Source: Vibrio crassostreae
GTDB taxonomy: Bacteria > Pseudomonadota > Gammaproteobacteria > Enterobacterales > Vibrionaceae
Assembly: GCF_024347415.1 (NCBI RefSeq)
Contig: NZ_AP025476.1
Coordinates: forward strand, 992,001-1,056,000
Length of the DNA stretch: 64,000 nt
Reading direction: 5' to 3'
The notes beneath the pieces were generated by a model, which saw only the letters and a program-made list of their open reading frames with translations, did no database searches and was not told the DNA's origin. The position numbers were made by a program, and so were the translations under genes. Shown here piece after piece: positions 28,462 through 38,087 of the stretch; positions within the stretch are counted from its first letter, which is position 1, and each line of letters opens with the position of its first letter.

Positions 28462-29805
28462 TTAAAACTCGGTATGAGCCGAGAATAGTTGCTGATGCAT
28501 TTTCTGCGCAAGATCATCAGTCATTGATGAAATGTAATCCGCAATCACGCGCATTTTTCGAGACTCATCTTGATGCTGTAGCCATTGCTTCTTGATGGGC
28601 AGTGGCAGCAAGCGTTCAGGATCAGCGCTGAATGTTTCAAACATATCCATGATGATCTGTTGGCCTTTGTATTCGATGACTTGAACCTGAGGCACTTGAA
28701 TCACAAACTCGCTGACAAAGTGTTTCAGTTTATCAAGCGTGCCGTCCATGCTTGGTTCAAGCACCGCATTGTAAGCCAAAAGCACATTCTCAAAGCTAGC
28801 ATCCACTTGCTTAATTGAAATACTGGTCAACAATGCGTTGACGATTCCACCAATCGCATCCTTTCGACGATACTGTTCACCAGAGAAAAGCATCTCTGTA
28901 ATTGAATCTAGGTGTTCACAAATCCAAGGGTCGGCCATCTCTTTCAGCTGAGGGTAAGCCGATTCGATCCACTGAGCTTTGGTCACAGAACCAAGCACAA
29001 TCGCATCTTCTAAATCGTGCACGCCATACGCGATGTCATCAGCCAGCTCCATGATCGAACAGTCCAGTGACTTATATTTGGTCTTATTGTGCTCAAGTGG
29101 CTCGGTATGCGTTTTTCTTTTCTGTTTTAGGAGCTGTTGGTCGCTGCTTGAAAGCGGTTCAAGCACCCAGTTAAACAACTCTTCATCATGATCGTAGATG
29201 CCTTTTGCCGGCATCCAATCTTTGGCTCGGAGCTGTCGTTGATGCTTTACAGGTTCAGACTGTAATCTCGCTTGGACTTGACTGAGCAGCGAAGGGTACT
29301 TAATTAACCCCAGTAGCGTGCGTCGAGACAGGTTCATCCCGTGATTCTCAGTGTAAGGTTCTAGCTGAGTGACAATGCGAAACGTTTGAGCGTTGCCTTC
29401 AAAGCCGCCGTGGTCGCGCATCATATAGTTGAGTGCGACTTCGCCGCCATGTCCGTATGGTGGATGACCGATGTCGTGAGCCAAACACAGTGAATCAATT
29501 AAACTGTCTGAGGGTAATAGGTCTCGAAACTCGGGTTGCTTTTTCTTCAGTTGAGCAACGATACCTGTGCCAAGCTGGGCGGCCTCAAGAGAGTGAGTAA
29601 GGCGTGTTCGATGAAAGTCATTCACCATGGTGCCATGAATCTGGGTTTTCGCTTGTAAGCGACGAAAAGCAGCAGAGTGAAGCACGCGCGCTCGGTCACG
29701 TTGATATGGGCTACGGTGATCATCTCGTCTTATTTTATGTTCATCGTCATTTCGATGCTGCCATTCTTGTTCGAGTACAAAGGGTGGTTCGAGTAGAGAA
29801 TTCAA
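28462..29805 (-). CDS. dGTPase-like deoxynucleotide triphosphohydrolase
   Basis: A 447-residue HD-domain hydrolase of the dGTPase family, which cleaves dNTPs to deoxynucleosides and triphosphate. The N-terminal RDRARVLHSAAFRRLQ and THSLEAAQLG segments and the metal-binding AHDIGHPPYGHGGE are present, as is the second conserved Asp in MELADDIAYG. This matches the annotated dGTPase-like group rather than E. coli Dgt proper. Start: TTG 29805 with AGGTG five bases upstream is preferred; an in-frame TTG at 29820 is an alternative. YfbR, another nucleotide phosphohydrolase, is just upstream on the same strand. Confidence 0.88.
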   Translation of the reverse strand: MNSLLEPPFVLEQEWQHRNDDEHKIRRDDHRSPYQRDRARVLHSAAFRRLQAKTQIHGTMVNDFHRTRLTHSLEAAQLGTGIVAQLKKKQPEFRDLLPSDSLIDSLCLAHDIGHPPYGHGGEVALNYMMRDHGGFEGNAQTFRIVTQLEPYTENHGMNLSRRTLLGLIKYPSLLSQVQARLQSEPVKHQRQLRAKDWMPAKGIYDHDEELFNWVLEPLSSSDQQLLKQKRKTHTEPLEHNKTKYKSLDCSIMELADDIAYGVHDLEDAIVLGSVTKAQWIESAYPQLKEMADPWICEHLDSITEMLFSGEQYRRKDAIGGIVNALLTSISIKQVDASFENVLLAYNAVLEPSMDGTLDKLKHFVSEFVIQVPQVQVIEYKGQQIIMDMFETFSADPERLLPLPIKKQWLQHQDESRKMRVIADYISSMTDDLAQKMHQQLFSAHTEF

Positions 29806-29860
29806 AATAGCACCTATCAAATTGATTTTATTTAGCTAATTAAAAACAACTTATACCCAG

Positions 29861-30445
29861 CTAGCTTATCTCGTCTAGTGATAATTCAAAGCTTGGCGCA
29901 AATGTGGTGAGAAAGTAGTCCATTTCTGGGCTTTTGCGTTGTTCGAGTGTCTCTTCCAGTCGGCGCTTGGCTTGCTCGTATTCATGATTGCCCGCACTGA
30001 GCTCTTCCAAGCATTTCAGGTAAGCACAGATGGTGTCGGCCTGCTTGACGATGCTTTGCTCTTCTTTACTCGCTGTTCCAGATATTAAAAATGGGGCGAA
30101 GTCGTCTCGGAACTCCTCTGGCAACATAGAAAGCAGTCTTTGCTCTGCTGCGGCTTCTATCTTCTTATATTCTTGGGCGATATCCGGGTTGTAGTATTTA
30201 ACTGGCGTTGGCAAATCACCTGTCAGTACCTCACTGGTGTCGTGGTACATGCCAAGCAGAGCAATATGCTCAGGATTAAGTTGACCATCAAACTTCTTGT
30301 TTTTGATCAGCGCCAAAGCGTGGGCAACGAAAGCGACCTGTAGGCTGTGTTCTGAAATGTTCTCGCTTGAAACAGATCGCATCAGGGGCCAACGTTGAAT
30401 CAGCTTCATGCGTGCGAGATGGGCGAAGAAATGGCTCTGTTTCAT
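29861..30445 (-). CDS. yfbR: YfbR, 5'-deoxynucleotidase
   Basis: A 194-residue HD-domain phosphatase that releases phosphate from 5'-deoxynucleoside monophosphates. The HD motif is visible in [17 protein letters not shown] and [21 protein letters not shown]. Start ATG 30445 ([10 protein letters not shown]) has AGGA six bases upstream; a longer reading frame to 30517 is unlikely. It lies between the dGTPase-like gene and alaA; yfbR beside alaA (yfbQ) is also the E. coli order. Together with the neighbouring dGTPase-like protein it suggests a small nucleotide-pool module. Confidence 0.93.
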   Translation of the reverse strand: MKQSHFFAHLARMKLIQRWPLMRSVSSENISEHSLQVAFVAHALALIKNKKFDGQLNPEHIALLGMYHDTSEVLTGDLPTPVKYYNPDIAQEYKKIEAAAEQRLLSMLPEEFRDDFAPFLISGTASKEEQSIVKQADTICAYLKCLEELSAGNHEYEQAKRRLEETLEQRKSPEMDYFLTTFAPSFELSLDEIS

Positions 30446-30515
30446 AAGTGTCCTATCTAGAGAGTGCTCCACTCGTACCTTGTGTTTGCCACAAACTGTA
30501 CGAGACAGCGGATAC

Positions 30516-30543
30516 AAAAAAGGCTCCTAAACAGGAGCCTTTT
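30516..30543 (-). terminator. Terminator after alaA
   Basis: AGGCTCCT and AGGAGCCT form an 8-bp stem around AAAC. Read leftward it ends in a run of T, so it terminates alaA; the T tract on the other strand is shorter. Confidence 0.88.
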
Positions 30544-30613
30544 AAGCATAGAAGTGATTGAATACAAGTTAAAGTCTTTTAAAACAGCAAATTGTAGCCA
30601 CCTTTCATTGTGT

Positions 30614-31849
30614 TTATTTAACGTCGACGAGATCGTCTTGGCTGTAAGTTTGCAAGAAGCGCTCTAGGCGACCAATCGCGATTTCTAGATCCTCAATGTG
30701 CGGCAGAGTCACGATGCGGAAGTGATCCGGTTTCGGCCAGTTGAAGCCCGTACCTTGAACCAATAGCACCTTCTCTTGCTTAAGGAAGTCTAGTACGAAT
30801 TTCTGATCGTCTTTGATGTTGTACATCTTGGTGTCGATCTTAGGGAACAAGTACATCGCGCCTTTTGGTTTCACACAAGAAACGCCAGGAATCTTGTTAA
30901 TCAGTTCCCATGCTCGGTCACGTTGCTCAAGTAGACGGCCGCCAGGAAGAATCAACTCATTGATACTCTGATAGCCACCTAATGCCGTTTGGATGGCGTG
31001 CTGCATTGGTACGTTGGCACACAAACGCATCGAGGCAAGCATCTCTAGCCCTTCGACATAACCTTTTGCTAGGTGTTTAGGGCCCGTTAAGAACATCCAA
31101 CCACCACGGAAACCACATACACGATAAGCCTTAGACAGACCGTTGAACGTGACCATTAATACGTCTTCAGCAAGCGTTGCGACAGAGGTATGTACTGCGC
31201 CGTCGTAAAGTACTTTATCGTAAATCTCATCAGCGAAGATGATTAGACCGTGCTCACGGGCAATTTCGACAACTTGTAGTAGGAAATCACGGCTGTAAAC
31301 CGCACCTGTTGGGTTGTTCGGGTTGATAAGAACGATGCCGCGAGTCTTTGGAGAGATCTTCGCGCGCATGTCGTCTAAATCTGGATACCAATCAGCATCT
31401 TCATCACACATGTAGTGAACCGGTGTACCACCAGAAAGCGCAACAGACGCTGTCCATAGTGGGTAGTCCGGAGCGGGAACTAAGATTTCATCACCATTAT
31501 CCAGTAGCGCCTGCATAGACATAACGATAAGCTCTGATGCGCCGTTACCAATGTAAACGTCTTCTACGTCAAGATTGCGTAGGCCTTTTTTCTGATAGTG
31601 CTGAACAACCGCTTTGCGGGCTGAATAGATGCCTTTTGAGTCGCAGTAACCTTGAGATGTCGGTAGATTACGGATTACGTCAACAAGGATTTCATCAGGG
31701 GCGTCAAAACCAAATGGGGCGGGGTTACCAATATTAAGCTTTAGTATTTTATGCCCTTCTTCTTCCATGCGCTTAGCATGTTTGAGTACAGGCCCCCTGA
31801 TTTCGTAGCATACGCTGTTGAGTTTTGACGACATCCCGATATTTTGCAT
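30614..31849 (-). CDS. alaA: AlaA, glutamate-pyruvate aminotransferase
   Basis: A 411-residue fold-type I aminotransferase that makes L-alanine from pyruvate and glutamate with PLP. Visible family features: substrate motif KLNIGNPAPFGFDAP at residues 38-52, GNGASELI, the Asp/Tyr PLP contacts in IFADEIYDK and the PLP lysine in FNGLSKAYRVCGFRGGW. Close to E. coli AlaA (YfbQ, 405 residues) in length and motifs. Start MQNIGMSSKL at 31849; the internal Met at residue 6 is also possible. It is divergent from the men operon, 280 bp away. Confidence 0.95.
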   Translation of the reverse strand: MQNIGMSSKLNSVCYEIRGPVLKHAKRMEEEGHKILKLNIGNPAPFGFDAPDEILVDVIRNLPTSQGYCDSKGIYSARKAVVQHYQKKGLRNLDVEDVYIGNGASELIVMSMQALLDNGDEILVPAPDYPLWTASVALSGGTPVHYMCDEDADWYPDLDDMRAKISPKTRGIVLINPNNPTGAVYSRDFLLQVVEIAREHGLIIFADEIYDKVLYDGAVHTSVATLAEDVLMVTFNGLSKAYRVCGFRGGWMFLTGPKHLAKGYVEGLEMLASMRLCANVPMQHAIQTALGGYQSINELILPGGRLLEQRDRAWELINKIPGVSCVKPKGAMYLFPKIDTKMYNIKDDQKFVLDFLKQEKVLLVQGTGFNWPKPDHFRIVTLPHIEDLEIAIGRLERFLQTYSQDDLVDVK

Positions 31850-32145
31850 TGCCGATTTCCTGAAATTAATTTAAATACTTTATTAAAGTACCGCAAAATG
31901 GCGTTTGATAGAATAAAAATCTGATGAATGTCGCATTTCAGTGTCACGTTTAGCCTTTTTGTTGTCACTCTTTTCTAAATTTTAATTAATCGCTTTCTTG
32001 GTTATTGGCTAAGATGAATAAAGGGGCGGGATCGCTTAAAATCACAGGAATGTTGAAAAGATATAGTACATTCTTGATCTAAGTGGGTACTGCCCATAAA
32101 GTATCAAACTAATATAATAATAATTTAGATGTGAACGAGGTTGAT

Positions 32146-33453
32146 TTGTCACATTTCCAGCAAACTATCTCCGCTTTGATTGAGCGAGTACAAAATGCCC
32201 AAGCAAGCGAAGTTCGTTGTGTTGAAGTTCTAACGCAAAAACCATCGTTTGCATTTATAGAATGGCTTCATGCTCAACCGCTCTTTCCTAAGTTCTACTG
32301 GCAGTCACGCGACACTCGTGAAGAGGTTGTTGCGCTCGGACAGTTACATACGTTTTCAGATCCTGCACCTGCGTACGCGATTCTTGGCGAAGACCAACGA
32401 ATCTGGGGTGGACGCTCGTTTGACGGGCACACCGCAAAGAACCGTCGCTGCATGGAATCGTTTTTCTTCCTTCCCCAGGTTGAATTAATTCGCTTTGACA
32501 ACACTTGGTCGCTGGCGGTTAACTTGTCTCCTGATCGCGTTGCTTCTATCAATGCCTTAAATAAGTTATCCGTTGAAGCGGCGATATTGGCGCCGTTATC
32601 TGCTCATATTGAACAGATTAACCACGTTCCAGAAAGAGAACAGTGGGGCGGATTGGTTGAGAAAGTTCTAAAAGGCATTAGCGATGAAGAGTACAAGAAG
32701 GTCGTTTTAGCGCGTAAAACCACGCTCCAGCTTAATGCGCCTATTTGTGCGGCTCAACTCCTTAAAGCCAGCTATTTGCAAAACCACCACAGCTTTCACT
32801 TTATGTTGGTGCTGGACTCTAAACACAGCTTTATTGGCTCGACGCCAGAGCGCTTATATAGCCGACATGGTACTGAGCTCGATACCGAAGCGCTTGCTGG
32901 AACCATTGGTCGTGGAGAGAACGCTACTGAGGATATGGAACTGGCCAACTGGCTTTCTCAAGACAGCAAAAACCTCAATGAGAACCAGTATGTGGTTGAC
33001 GACATCATTGAGCGTCTGACTCCTCATTCTCAAACGGTCCATGTTGAAAAGGATGCCCGCTTAGTGCGCTTGCGTAAGGTGCAGCATTTGAAGCGCAATA
33101 TCCATGCTCAACTTAATAATGGTGTTAATGGTGTGCAGTTGCTTGCTGCCTTACAGCCAACTGCAGCGGTAGCGGGTTTGCCACGTGAAGAAGCGATGGA
33201 TTTCATTCTTGAACACGAACCGTTTGCTCGAGGCTGGTATGCAGGCTCTGTAGGCTATATCAGCCATCAGAGAGCGGAATTCTGCGTGGCGATTCGAAGC
33301 GCCTTGATTGTAAACGATCAAGTACAGCTGTTCGCTGGAGCAGGGATCGTGCCGGGATCGGTTGCTGAACATGAGTGGCAAGAGCTGAACAAGAAGATGT
33401 CGACTTTACTCAGCCTAATTTCCGATCATCCCCCACTGGGTGTGGCGTCATGA
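32146..33453 (+). CDS. menF: MenF, isochorismate synthase
   Basis: A 435-residue, Mg-dependent chorismate-using enzyme that makes isochorismate for menaquinone. The C-terminal domain shows the family pattern: LARKTTLQL, FIGSTPERLYSR, TEALAGTIGRG, LRKVQHLKRNI and the Mg-binding GWYAGSVGYIS. I prefer a TTG start at 32146 (MSHFQQT), since ACGAGG lies just upstream; the frame can begin at GTG 32131 but lacks a ribosome site there. It is the first gene of menFDHBCE and overlaps menD by ATGA. Confidence 0.95.
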   Translation: MSHFQQTISALIERVQNAQASEVRCVEVLTQKPSFAFIEWLHAQPLFPKFYWQSRDTREEVVALGQLHTFSDPAPAYAILGEDQRIWGGRSFDGHTAKNRRCMESFFFLPQVELIRFDNTWSLAVNLSPDRVASINALNKLSVEAAILAPLSAHIEQINHVPEREQWGGLVEKVLKGISDEEYKKVVLARKTTLQLNAPICAAQLLKASYLQNHHSFHFMLVLDSKHSFIGSTPERLYSRHGTELDTEALAGTIGRGENATEDMELANWLSQDSKNLNENQYVVDDIIERLTPHSQTVHVEKDARLVRLRKVQHLKRNIHAQLNNGVNGVQLLAALQPTAAVAGLPREEAMDFILEHEPFARGWYAGSVGYISHQRAEFCVAIRSALIVNDQVQLFAGAGIVPGSVAEHEWQELNKKMSTLLSLISDHPPLGVAS

Positions 33454-35174
33454 ATCACGACCAAGCCGTATTAAATAGAGTTTGGTGTCACACATTACTT
33501 GAAGAGCTAGCACGCAACGGTGTTGAACATGTTTGTGTTGCACCGGGTTCTCGCTCAACACCGTTAACTCTCGAAGCTGAAGCTAATCCCAAGTTAACCT
33601 TACACACGCACTTTGATGAGCGCGGGCTTGGATTTTTAGCTTTAGGTTTAGCTAAGGCGAGTAACAAGCCCGTTGCGGTGATTGTGACATCGGGAACAGC
33701 TGTCGCGAACCTTCTTCCTGCGACCGCTGAGTCTGGGTTAACACGAGAGAAGCTGATTTTACTGACCTCAGATCGACCTATCGATTTAGTGGATTGCGGC
33801 GCTAACCAAGCGATCCAGCAACAGGGTATCTTTTCGTCTCACGTTGAAACGGCGCTTAACCTTCCAAGCCCTACGATACAAGTTTCTTTGAATTGGCTGC
33901 TAACATCGGTTGATAGTGCGCTTGCGAAACAATGCAATATTGGCGGCGCGATTCATATCAATTGTCCGTTCCCAGAGCCGCTATATTCTAAGAACAGTGA
34001 TGAAATGTATGCGGATTACACTAAAAGTATCGCAGGGTGGAGCTCGTCAGCCACCCCGTATTCTAATACTTGTTTACCCAATCATTTGACTGTACAGCCA
34101 GTAGCGCCAGGCGATTACCTAGAGCGTAAAGGTGCGGTGATTATTGGTTCTATTGATAAAGAAGCGGCAACAAAAGCACAGCAGTTTGCTTCTGCTTTGG
34201 GCTGGCTAATCTTCTGTGATCCTCAATCGGGCGTGAACAGTGATTGGAAGCATTATGATCTGTGGTTACAGAGTGACTCAGTTAAAGAGCAACTCAACCA
34301 GTGTGATTTTATTCTTCAGTTTGGTGAGCGCATCGTTTCTAAACGATTAAACCAATGGATTAAGTCACAAGCGGCTTCGTTCGATTCCAAGCAATATGTA
34401 GTGGTTTCACCTGATGCGCACCGTATAAATCAAGATCATCTACCTCAAACTCATATTGTTGCCAATATTGAGTCATGGATAACCGATCAACACCTGCCAA
34501 CATTGTTAGGCAAACACTCTGGTTGGGCGACGCCTTTAATCGAGGTCGCAAATACCGTTCAGCAACTCGCACTCGCACAAATATCTAATAATGACCAACT
34601 GACAGAGTTGAGTGTTGCGGTTGACTTGTCGTCTAGACTTAAAGACAGAGAGTTGTTTGTGGGAAACAGCTTGATGGTAAGGCTGGTGGATATGTTGTCG
34701 TCAATATCTGCGAATCGAGTTTACAGCAATCGTGGTGCATCGGGCATTGATGGCTTGGTGGCGACGGCTGCGGGCGTGGTGAAAGCTAACCAGAATCCTT
34801 TATTGATGTTGATTGGCGATACTTCTTTGCTTTACGACATCAACTCACTGGCTCTGCTGACTCATAATTTAACGCCGATGGTTATTGTTGTGACCAACAA
34901 TGATGGTGGTGCGATCTTTGATTTATTGCCGGTGCCAGAGCAGCAGAAACAGTCACTTTATCAAATGCCTCATGGTTTCAGTTTTGAACACGCTGCTGCG
35001 CAATTCCAGTTGGGATACGCTGCGCCAGAAACCTTGAATTGCTATCAAACCATTATCGAACAACATTTCGAACAGGGTCAGGGTACCTTGCTCGTGGAAG
35101 TTAAGACGCCTCCCGAACAAGCGTCTACTTTGCTGAAACAATTCAGTTCAATGCTCACCGAGGCATTAGCCTAA
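33450..35174 (+). CDS. menD: MenD, SEPHCHC synthase
   Basis: A 574-residue, thiamine diphosphate-dependent enzyme that joins isochorismate and 2-oxoglutarate to form SEPHCHC. Visible: N-terminal VAPGSRSTPLTLEA, the ThDP-activating Glu in FDERGLGFLALG, SNRGASGIDG and the ThDP/Mg motif LIGDTSLLYDINSLALL with VVTNNDGGAIF. The ATG at 33450 overlaps the menF stop, so translation is coupled. A longer upstream frame exists but would lie inside menF. Second gene of the operon. Confidence 0.97.
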   Translation: MNHDQAVLNRVWCHTLLEELARNGVEHVCVAPGSRSTPLTLEAEANPKLTLHTHFDERGLGFLALGLAKASNKPVAVIVTSGTAVANLLPATAESGLTREKLILLTSDRPIDLVDCGANQAIQQQGIFSSHVETALNLPSPTIQVSLNWLLTSVDSALAKQCNIGGAIHINCPFPEPLYSKNSDEMYADYTKSIAGWSSSATPYSNTCLPNHLTVQPVAPGDYLERKGAVIIGSIDKEAATKAQQFASALGWLIFCDPQSGVNSDWKHYDLWLQSDSVKEQLNQCDFILQFGERIVSKRLNQWIKSQAASFDSKQYVVVSPDAHRINQDHLPQTHIVANIESWITDQHLPTLLGKHSGWATPLIEVANTVQQLALAQISNNDQLTELSVAVDLSSRLKDRELFVGNSLMVRLVDMLSSISANRVYSNRGASGIDGLVATAAGVVKANQNPLLMLIGDTSLLYDINSLALLTHNLTPMVIVVTNNDGGAIFDLLPVPEQQKQSLYQMPHGFSFEHAAAQFQLGYAAPETLNCYQTIIEQHFEQGQGTLLVEVKTPPEQASTLLKQFSSMLTEALA

Positions 35175-35183
35175 GGACTTTAC

Positions 35184-35984
35184 ATGCTTTACTCCGATTA
35201 TTACCCAGCTGTACAAGATTCTTCTGACAAACCTTTGCTTGTTTTTTTACATGGTTTACTCGGGAGCGGGGATGATTGGAGTGCATGTCATCCATTCCTA
35301 GAGGATTTTCCTCTCCTTTGCATAGATTTACCCGGACACGGACAAAGTCGCTTTATCGATCCGGTAGGGTTTGATCATTGCTGCAAGAAAATTGTCCAGT
35401 GCATCACATCTCAACTGGCGCTCAACGATCTTCCTGCTGATTACCCTATCGTGGTGATCGGATATTCTATGGGCGGCAGACTCGCTATGTATGGGGTGAC
35501 AAGCCCTTGCTTCGAGACGCTTAACCTAGAGAAAGTCATCATTGAAGGTGGCAACTTTGGTTTGGAATGTGATGAAGAAAGAGCGCAAAGGTTAGTACAT
35601 GATACGCAGTGGGCTGTTCGCTTTGCACAGCAGTCGATTGAAGATGTTTTAGACGATTGGTATCAACAAAGCGTCTTTTCTTCACTAAATCATGAGCAAA
35701 GACAAACTTTGGTCATAAAGCGTAGTGGTAACCTTGGAGTATCCGTAGCAAATATGTTGTTATCTACTTCGTTAGCTAAGCAACCGGATTTACGTGCCAC
35801 ATTGAAATCTCATGAGCACTTATTGCATTATGTGTGTGGAGAAAAAGACCGTAAATTCATGGAGCTAGCTGAGAATAGTGGCTTTGAATATAGTCAGGTG
35901 GATTACGCTGGTCATAATGTTCATTTTGAGCAACCAGAACTGTTTTCCAACCTGATAATCCAATGTATCGCCAGTCGTCGTTAA
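35184..35984 (+). CDS. menH: MenH, SHCHC synthase (alpha/beta hydrolase)
   Basis: A 266-residue alpha/beta hydrolase that removes pyruvate from SEPHCHC to give SHCHC. The oxyanion segment LVFLHGLLGSGDDW, the nucleophile elbow GYSMGGR and the C-terminal catalytic His in YAGHNVHFEQP are present. It starts nine bases after menD, in the usual place for menH. The catalytic Asp is probably in VCGEKDRKF. Confidence 0.93.
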   Translation: MLYSDYYPAVQDSSDKPLLVFLHGLLGSGDDWSACHPFLEDFPLLCIDLPGHGQSRFIDPVGFDHCCKKIVQCITSQLALNDLPADYPIVVIGYSMGGRLAMYGVTSPCFETLNLEKVIIEGGNFGLECDEERAQRLVHDTQWAVRFAQQSIEDVLDDWYQQSVFSSLNHEQRQTLVIKRSGNLGVSVANMLLSTSLAKQPDLRATLKSHEHLLHYVCGEKDRKFMELAENSGFEYSQVDYAGHNVHFEQPELFSNLIIQCIASRR

Positions 35985-36038
35985 TCTGACTGAGCGATTC
36001 TCTCGTATCAAGCACTATCAAAAGCAGAGCAACACCGT

Positions 36039-36059
36039 CACGACTACTCGTTAGTCGTG
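36039..36059 (+). repeat. Intra-operon hairpin between menH and menB
   Basis: CACGACTA and TAGTCGTG form a perfect 8-bp stem with a CTCGT loop. No T tract follows, so it is more likely an RNA processing or stability element than a terminator. Confidence 0.5.
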
Positions 36060-36086
36060 GTCTCTAATAGAACAATGGGAATCACC

Positions 36087-36953
36087 ATGGCTAAAACAGT
36101 AGGCATCACAGAAGAAGAACTTTACGCGGCAGTTAACTGGAGCGATGAAAGCAGTCAATACGAAGATATTCAGTACCACAAGTCTGACGACGGTATTGCA
36201 AAAATCACGATTGCGCGTCCTCAAGTCCACAATGCGTTCCGTCCACAAACCGTAAAAGAGATGATCAATGCATTGGCTGACGCTCGTTACGACGAGAAAG
36301 TAGGCGTGATCATTTTGACGGGTCTTGGTGAGAAGGCGTTCTGTTCTGGTGGTGACCAAAGTATTCGCGGTGACTACGGCGGCTACCAAGACGATTCAGG
36401 TACACATCACCTAAACGTACTGGATTTCCAACGTCAAATTCGTACTTGTCCAAAACCAGTAATCGCAGCGGTATCGGGTTGGGCTGTCGGTGGCGGTCAT
36501 GTACTTCACATGATGGCAGACCTTACGATTGCTGCTGAAAACGCGCAGTTTGGTCAGACGGGTCCTAAAGTAGGTTCATTCGATGGCGGCTGGGGTGCTT
36601 CTTACATGGCTCGTATCGTTGGCCAAAAGAAAGCGCGTGAAATCTGGTTCCTATGCCGTTTCTATGATGCTCAAGAAGCATTGGACATGGGCTTGGTGAA
36701 CACGGTTGTGCCTGTCGCTGACCTAGAAAAAGAAACCGTTCGTTGGTGTCGTGAAGTGCTGCAGCACAGCCCAATGGCTCTACGTTGCTTGAAAGCAGCT
36801 CTTAATGCTGACTGTGATGGTCAAGCCGGTCTACAAGAGTTGGCTGGTAACGCAACCATGATGTTCTACATGACAGAGGAAGGTCAAGAAGGCCGTAACG
36901 CATTCAACGAGAAACGTCGACCGGACTTCGACAAGTTCCCGCGTAACCCATAG
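36087..36953 (+). CDS. menB: MenB, 1,4-dihydroxy-2-naphthoyl-CoA synthase
   Basis: A 288-residue crotonase-fold enzyme that cyclises o-succinylbenzoyl-CoA. Signature stretches [28 protein letters not shown] (oxyanion hole), and [14 protein letters not shown] are visible. Start ATG 36087 ([12 protein letters not shown]) with GGGA seven bases upstream; in-frame starts at 36057 and 36075 are less likely. A strong hairpin follows before menC. Length matches E. coli MenB (285). Confidence 0.97.
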   Translation: MAKTVGITEEELYAAVNWSDESSQYEDIQYHKSDDGIAKITIARPQVHNAFRPQTVKEMINALADARYDEKVGVIILTGLGEKAFCSGGDQSIRGDYGGYQDDSGTHHLNVLDFQRQIRTCPKPVIAAVSGWAVGGGHVLHMMADLTIAAENAQFGQTGPKVGSFDGGWGASYMARIVGQKKAREIWFLCRFYDAQEALDMGLVNTVVPVADLEKETVRWCREVLQHSPMALRCLKAALNADCDGQAGLQELAGNATMMFYMTEEGQEGRNAFNEKRRPDFDKFPRNP

Positions 36954-36966
36954 TCTTTCTCCTTTT

Positions 36967-37001
36967 CAAAATGAGTCGCTAATAGCGGCTCGTTTTGTTT
37001 T
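36967..37001 (+). terminator. Terminator-like hairpin between menB and menC
   Basis: A 14-bp stem with two wobble pairs (36967-36980 with 36984-36997) around AAT, then TTTTG. It sits inside the men gene run, so it probably acts as an attenuator lowering menC and menE expression, unless menC has its own promoter. Confidence 0.7.
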
Positions 37002-37028
37002 GATGTTCCCCGTTTTTTAGGAAACTTT

Positions 37029-38036
37029 ATGAACTCAGTGAATTCTCAGCGTCACGCTAAACTCTACCGTTATCAATTACCTATGGATAGTGGAGTGGTT
37101 CTTCGTGACAATAAGTTGAACGAACGCGTTGGCTATGTCATCCAACTAGAGTGTGACGGTAAAACTGGTTTTGGTGAAGTTGCGCCTCTGCCAGGCTTCA
37201 GCCAAGAAGATGCTGAACAAGCCGGTATTCAACTGCAACATGAATTAGAGCTTTGGAGTCACAACAACCCTCAAACGCCTTTTAATGAGCTATATCCTTC
37301 TGTTGCCTTCGGTTTTTCGATGGCGATGATGGAATTACGAGGCGAACTCAACACGGAAGGTAACTACCAGGCTGCGCCTTTGTGTACAGGTGATCCAGAT
37401 GAACTGATCCCTGTACTAAATGAAATGGAAGGCGAGAAGGTTGCAAAAGTGAAAGTCGGCCTCTACGAAGCGATTCGCGATGGCATGCTGGTTAGCTTAT
37501 TCCTTGAATCGATTCCGGATTTGACTCTAAGGCTTGATGCCAACCGTGCGTGGAAGCCAGAAAAAGCGAAGCAGTTCATTAAGTACATTTCGCCTTCATT
37601 ACGTCAGCGTATCAGCTTTATTGAAGAGCCTTGCCAAAAGCCGGAAGACAGCTTGGCATTTGCTATTGACCACGGCGTAGCGATTGCTTGGGATGAAACA
37701 CTGCAAGAAGCTGTGCGTAATCCAGAGTTTGATCTTAGCGACCTTACTGGTGTTAAAGCTGTAGTTATCAAGCCAACTCTCATTGGCTCTGTAGAGCGTT
37801 GTGTGGCAATCATTGAGCGTGCACAGCAACTTGGAATTAAACCTGTATTGAGTTCAAGCATTGAGTCGAGCCTAGGTCTGACTCAGATTGCTCGTCTGTC
37901 GCAGCAATATCTGCCAAATGAAGTGCCGGGGCTGGATACGATTGGCTTGTATCAGCAACAGTTGGAAGTTTCATGGCCGGGTTGTCAGCTTCCGGTTTCT
38001 ACCCTTGAACAGCAGCAATTGATTTGGTCTTCATAG
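37029..38036 (+). CDS. menC: MenC, o-succinylbenzoate synthase
   Basis: A 335-residue enolase-superfamily enzyme that dehydrates SHCHC to o-succinylbenzoate. Expected residues: the KVKVG lysine pair near residue 140, metal ligands in LRLDANRAW, SFIEEPCQ and AWDETL, and the base VIKPTLIGS. GGAAACTTT precedes the ATG. Length is close to E. coli MenC (320). It lies 75 bp after menB, with a hairpin between. Confidence 0.95.
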   Translation: MNSVNSQRHAKLYRYQLPMDSGVVLRDNKLNERVGYVIQLECDGKTGFGEVAPLPGFSQEDAEQAGIQLQHELELWSHNNPQTPFNELYPSVAFGFSMAMMELRGELNTEGNYQAAPLCTGDPDELIPVLNEMEGEKVAKVKVGLYEAIRDGMLVSLFLESIPDLTLRLDANRAWKPEKAKQFIKYISPSLRQRISFIEEPCQKPEDSLAFAIDHGVAIAWDETLQEAVRNPEFDLSDLTGVKAVVIKPTLIGSVERCVAIIERAQQLGIKPVLSSSIESSLGLTQIARLSQQYLPNEVPGLDTIGLYQQQLEVSWPGCQLPVSTLEQQQLIWSS

Positions 38037-38087
38037 GCCGACTGTTCGGTTGGCTTAGTCAGTTTCAATCTATAACTTGGTTATCTT

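Noticed and set aside
36057..36389. Minus-strand ORF of 112 codons opposite menB
   Set aside because: It is antisense to a well-conserved enzyme gene and has no supporting signal.
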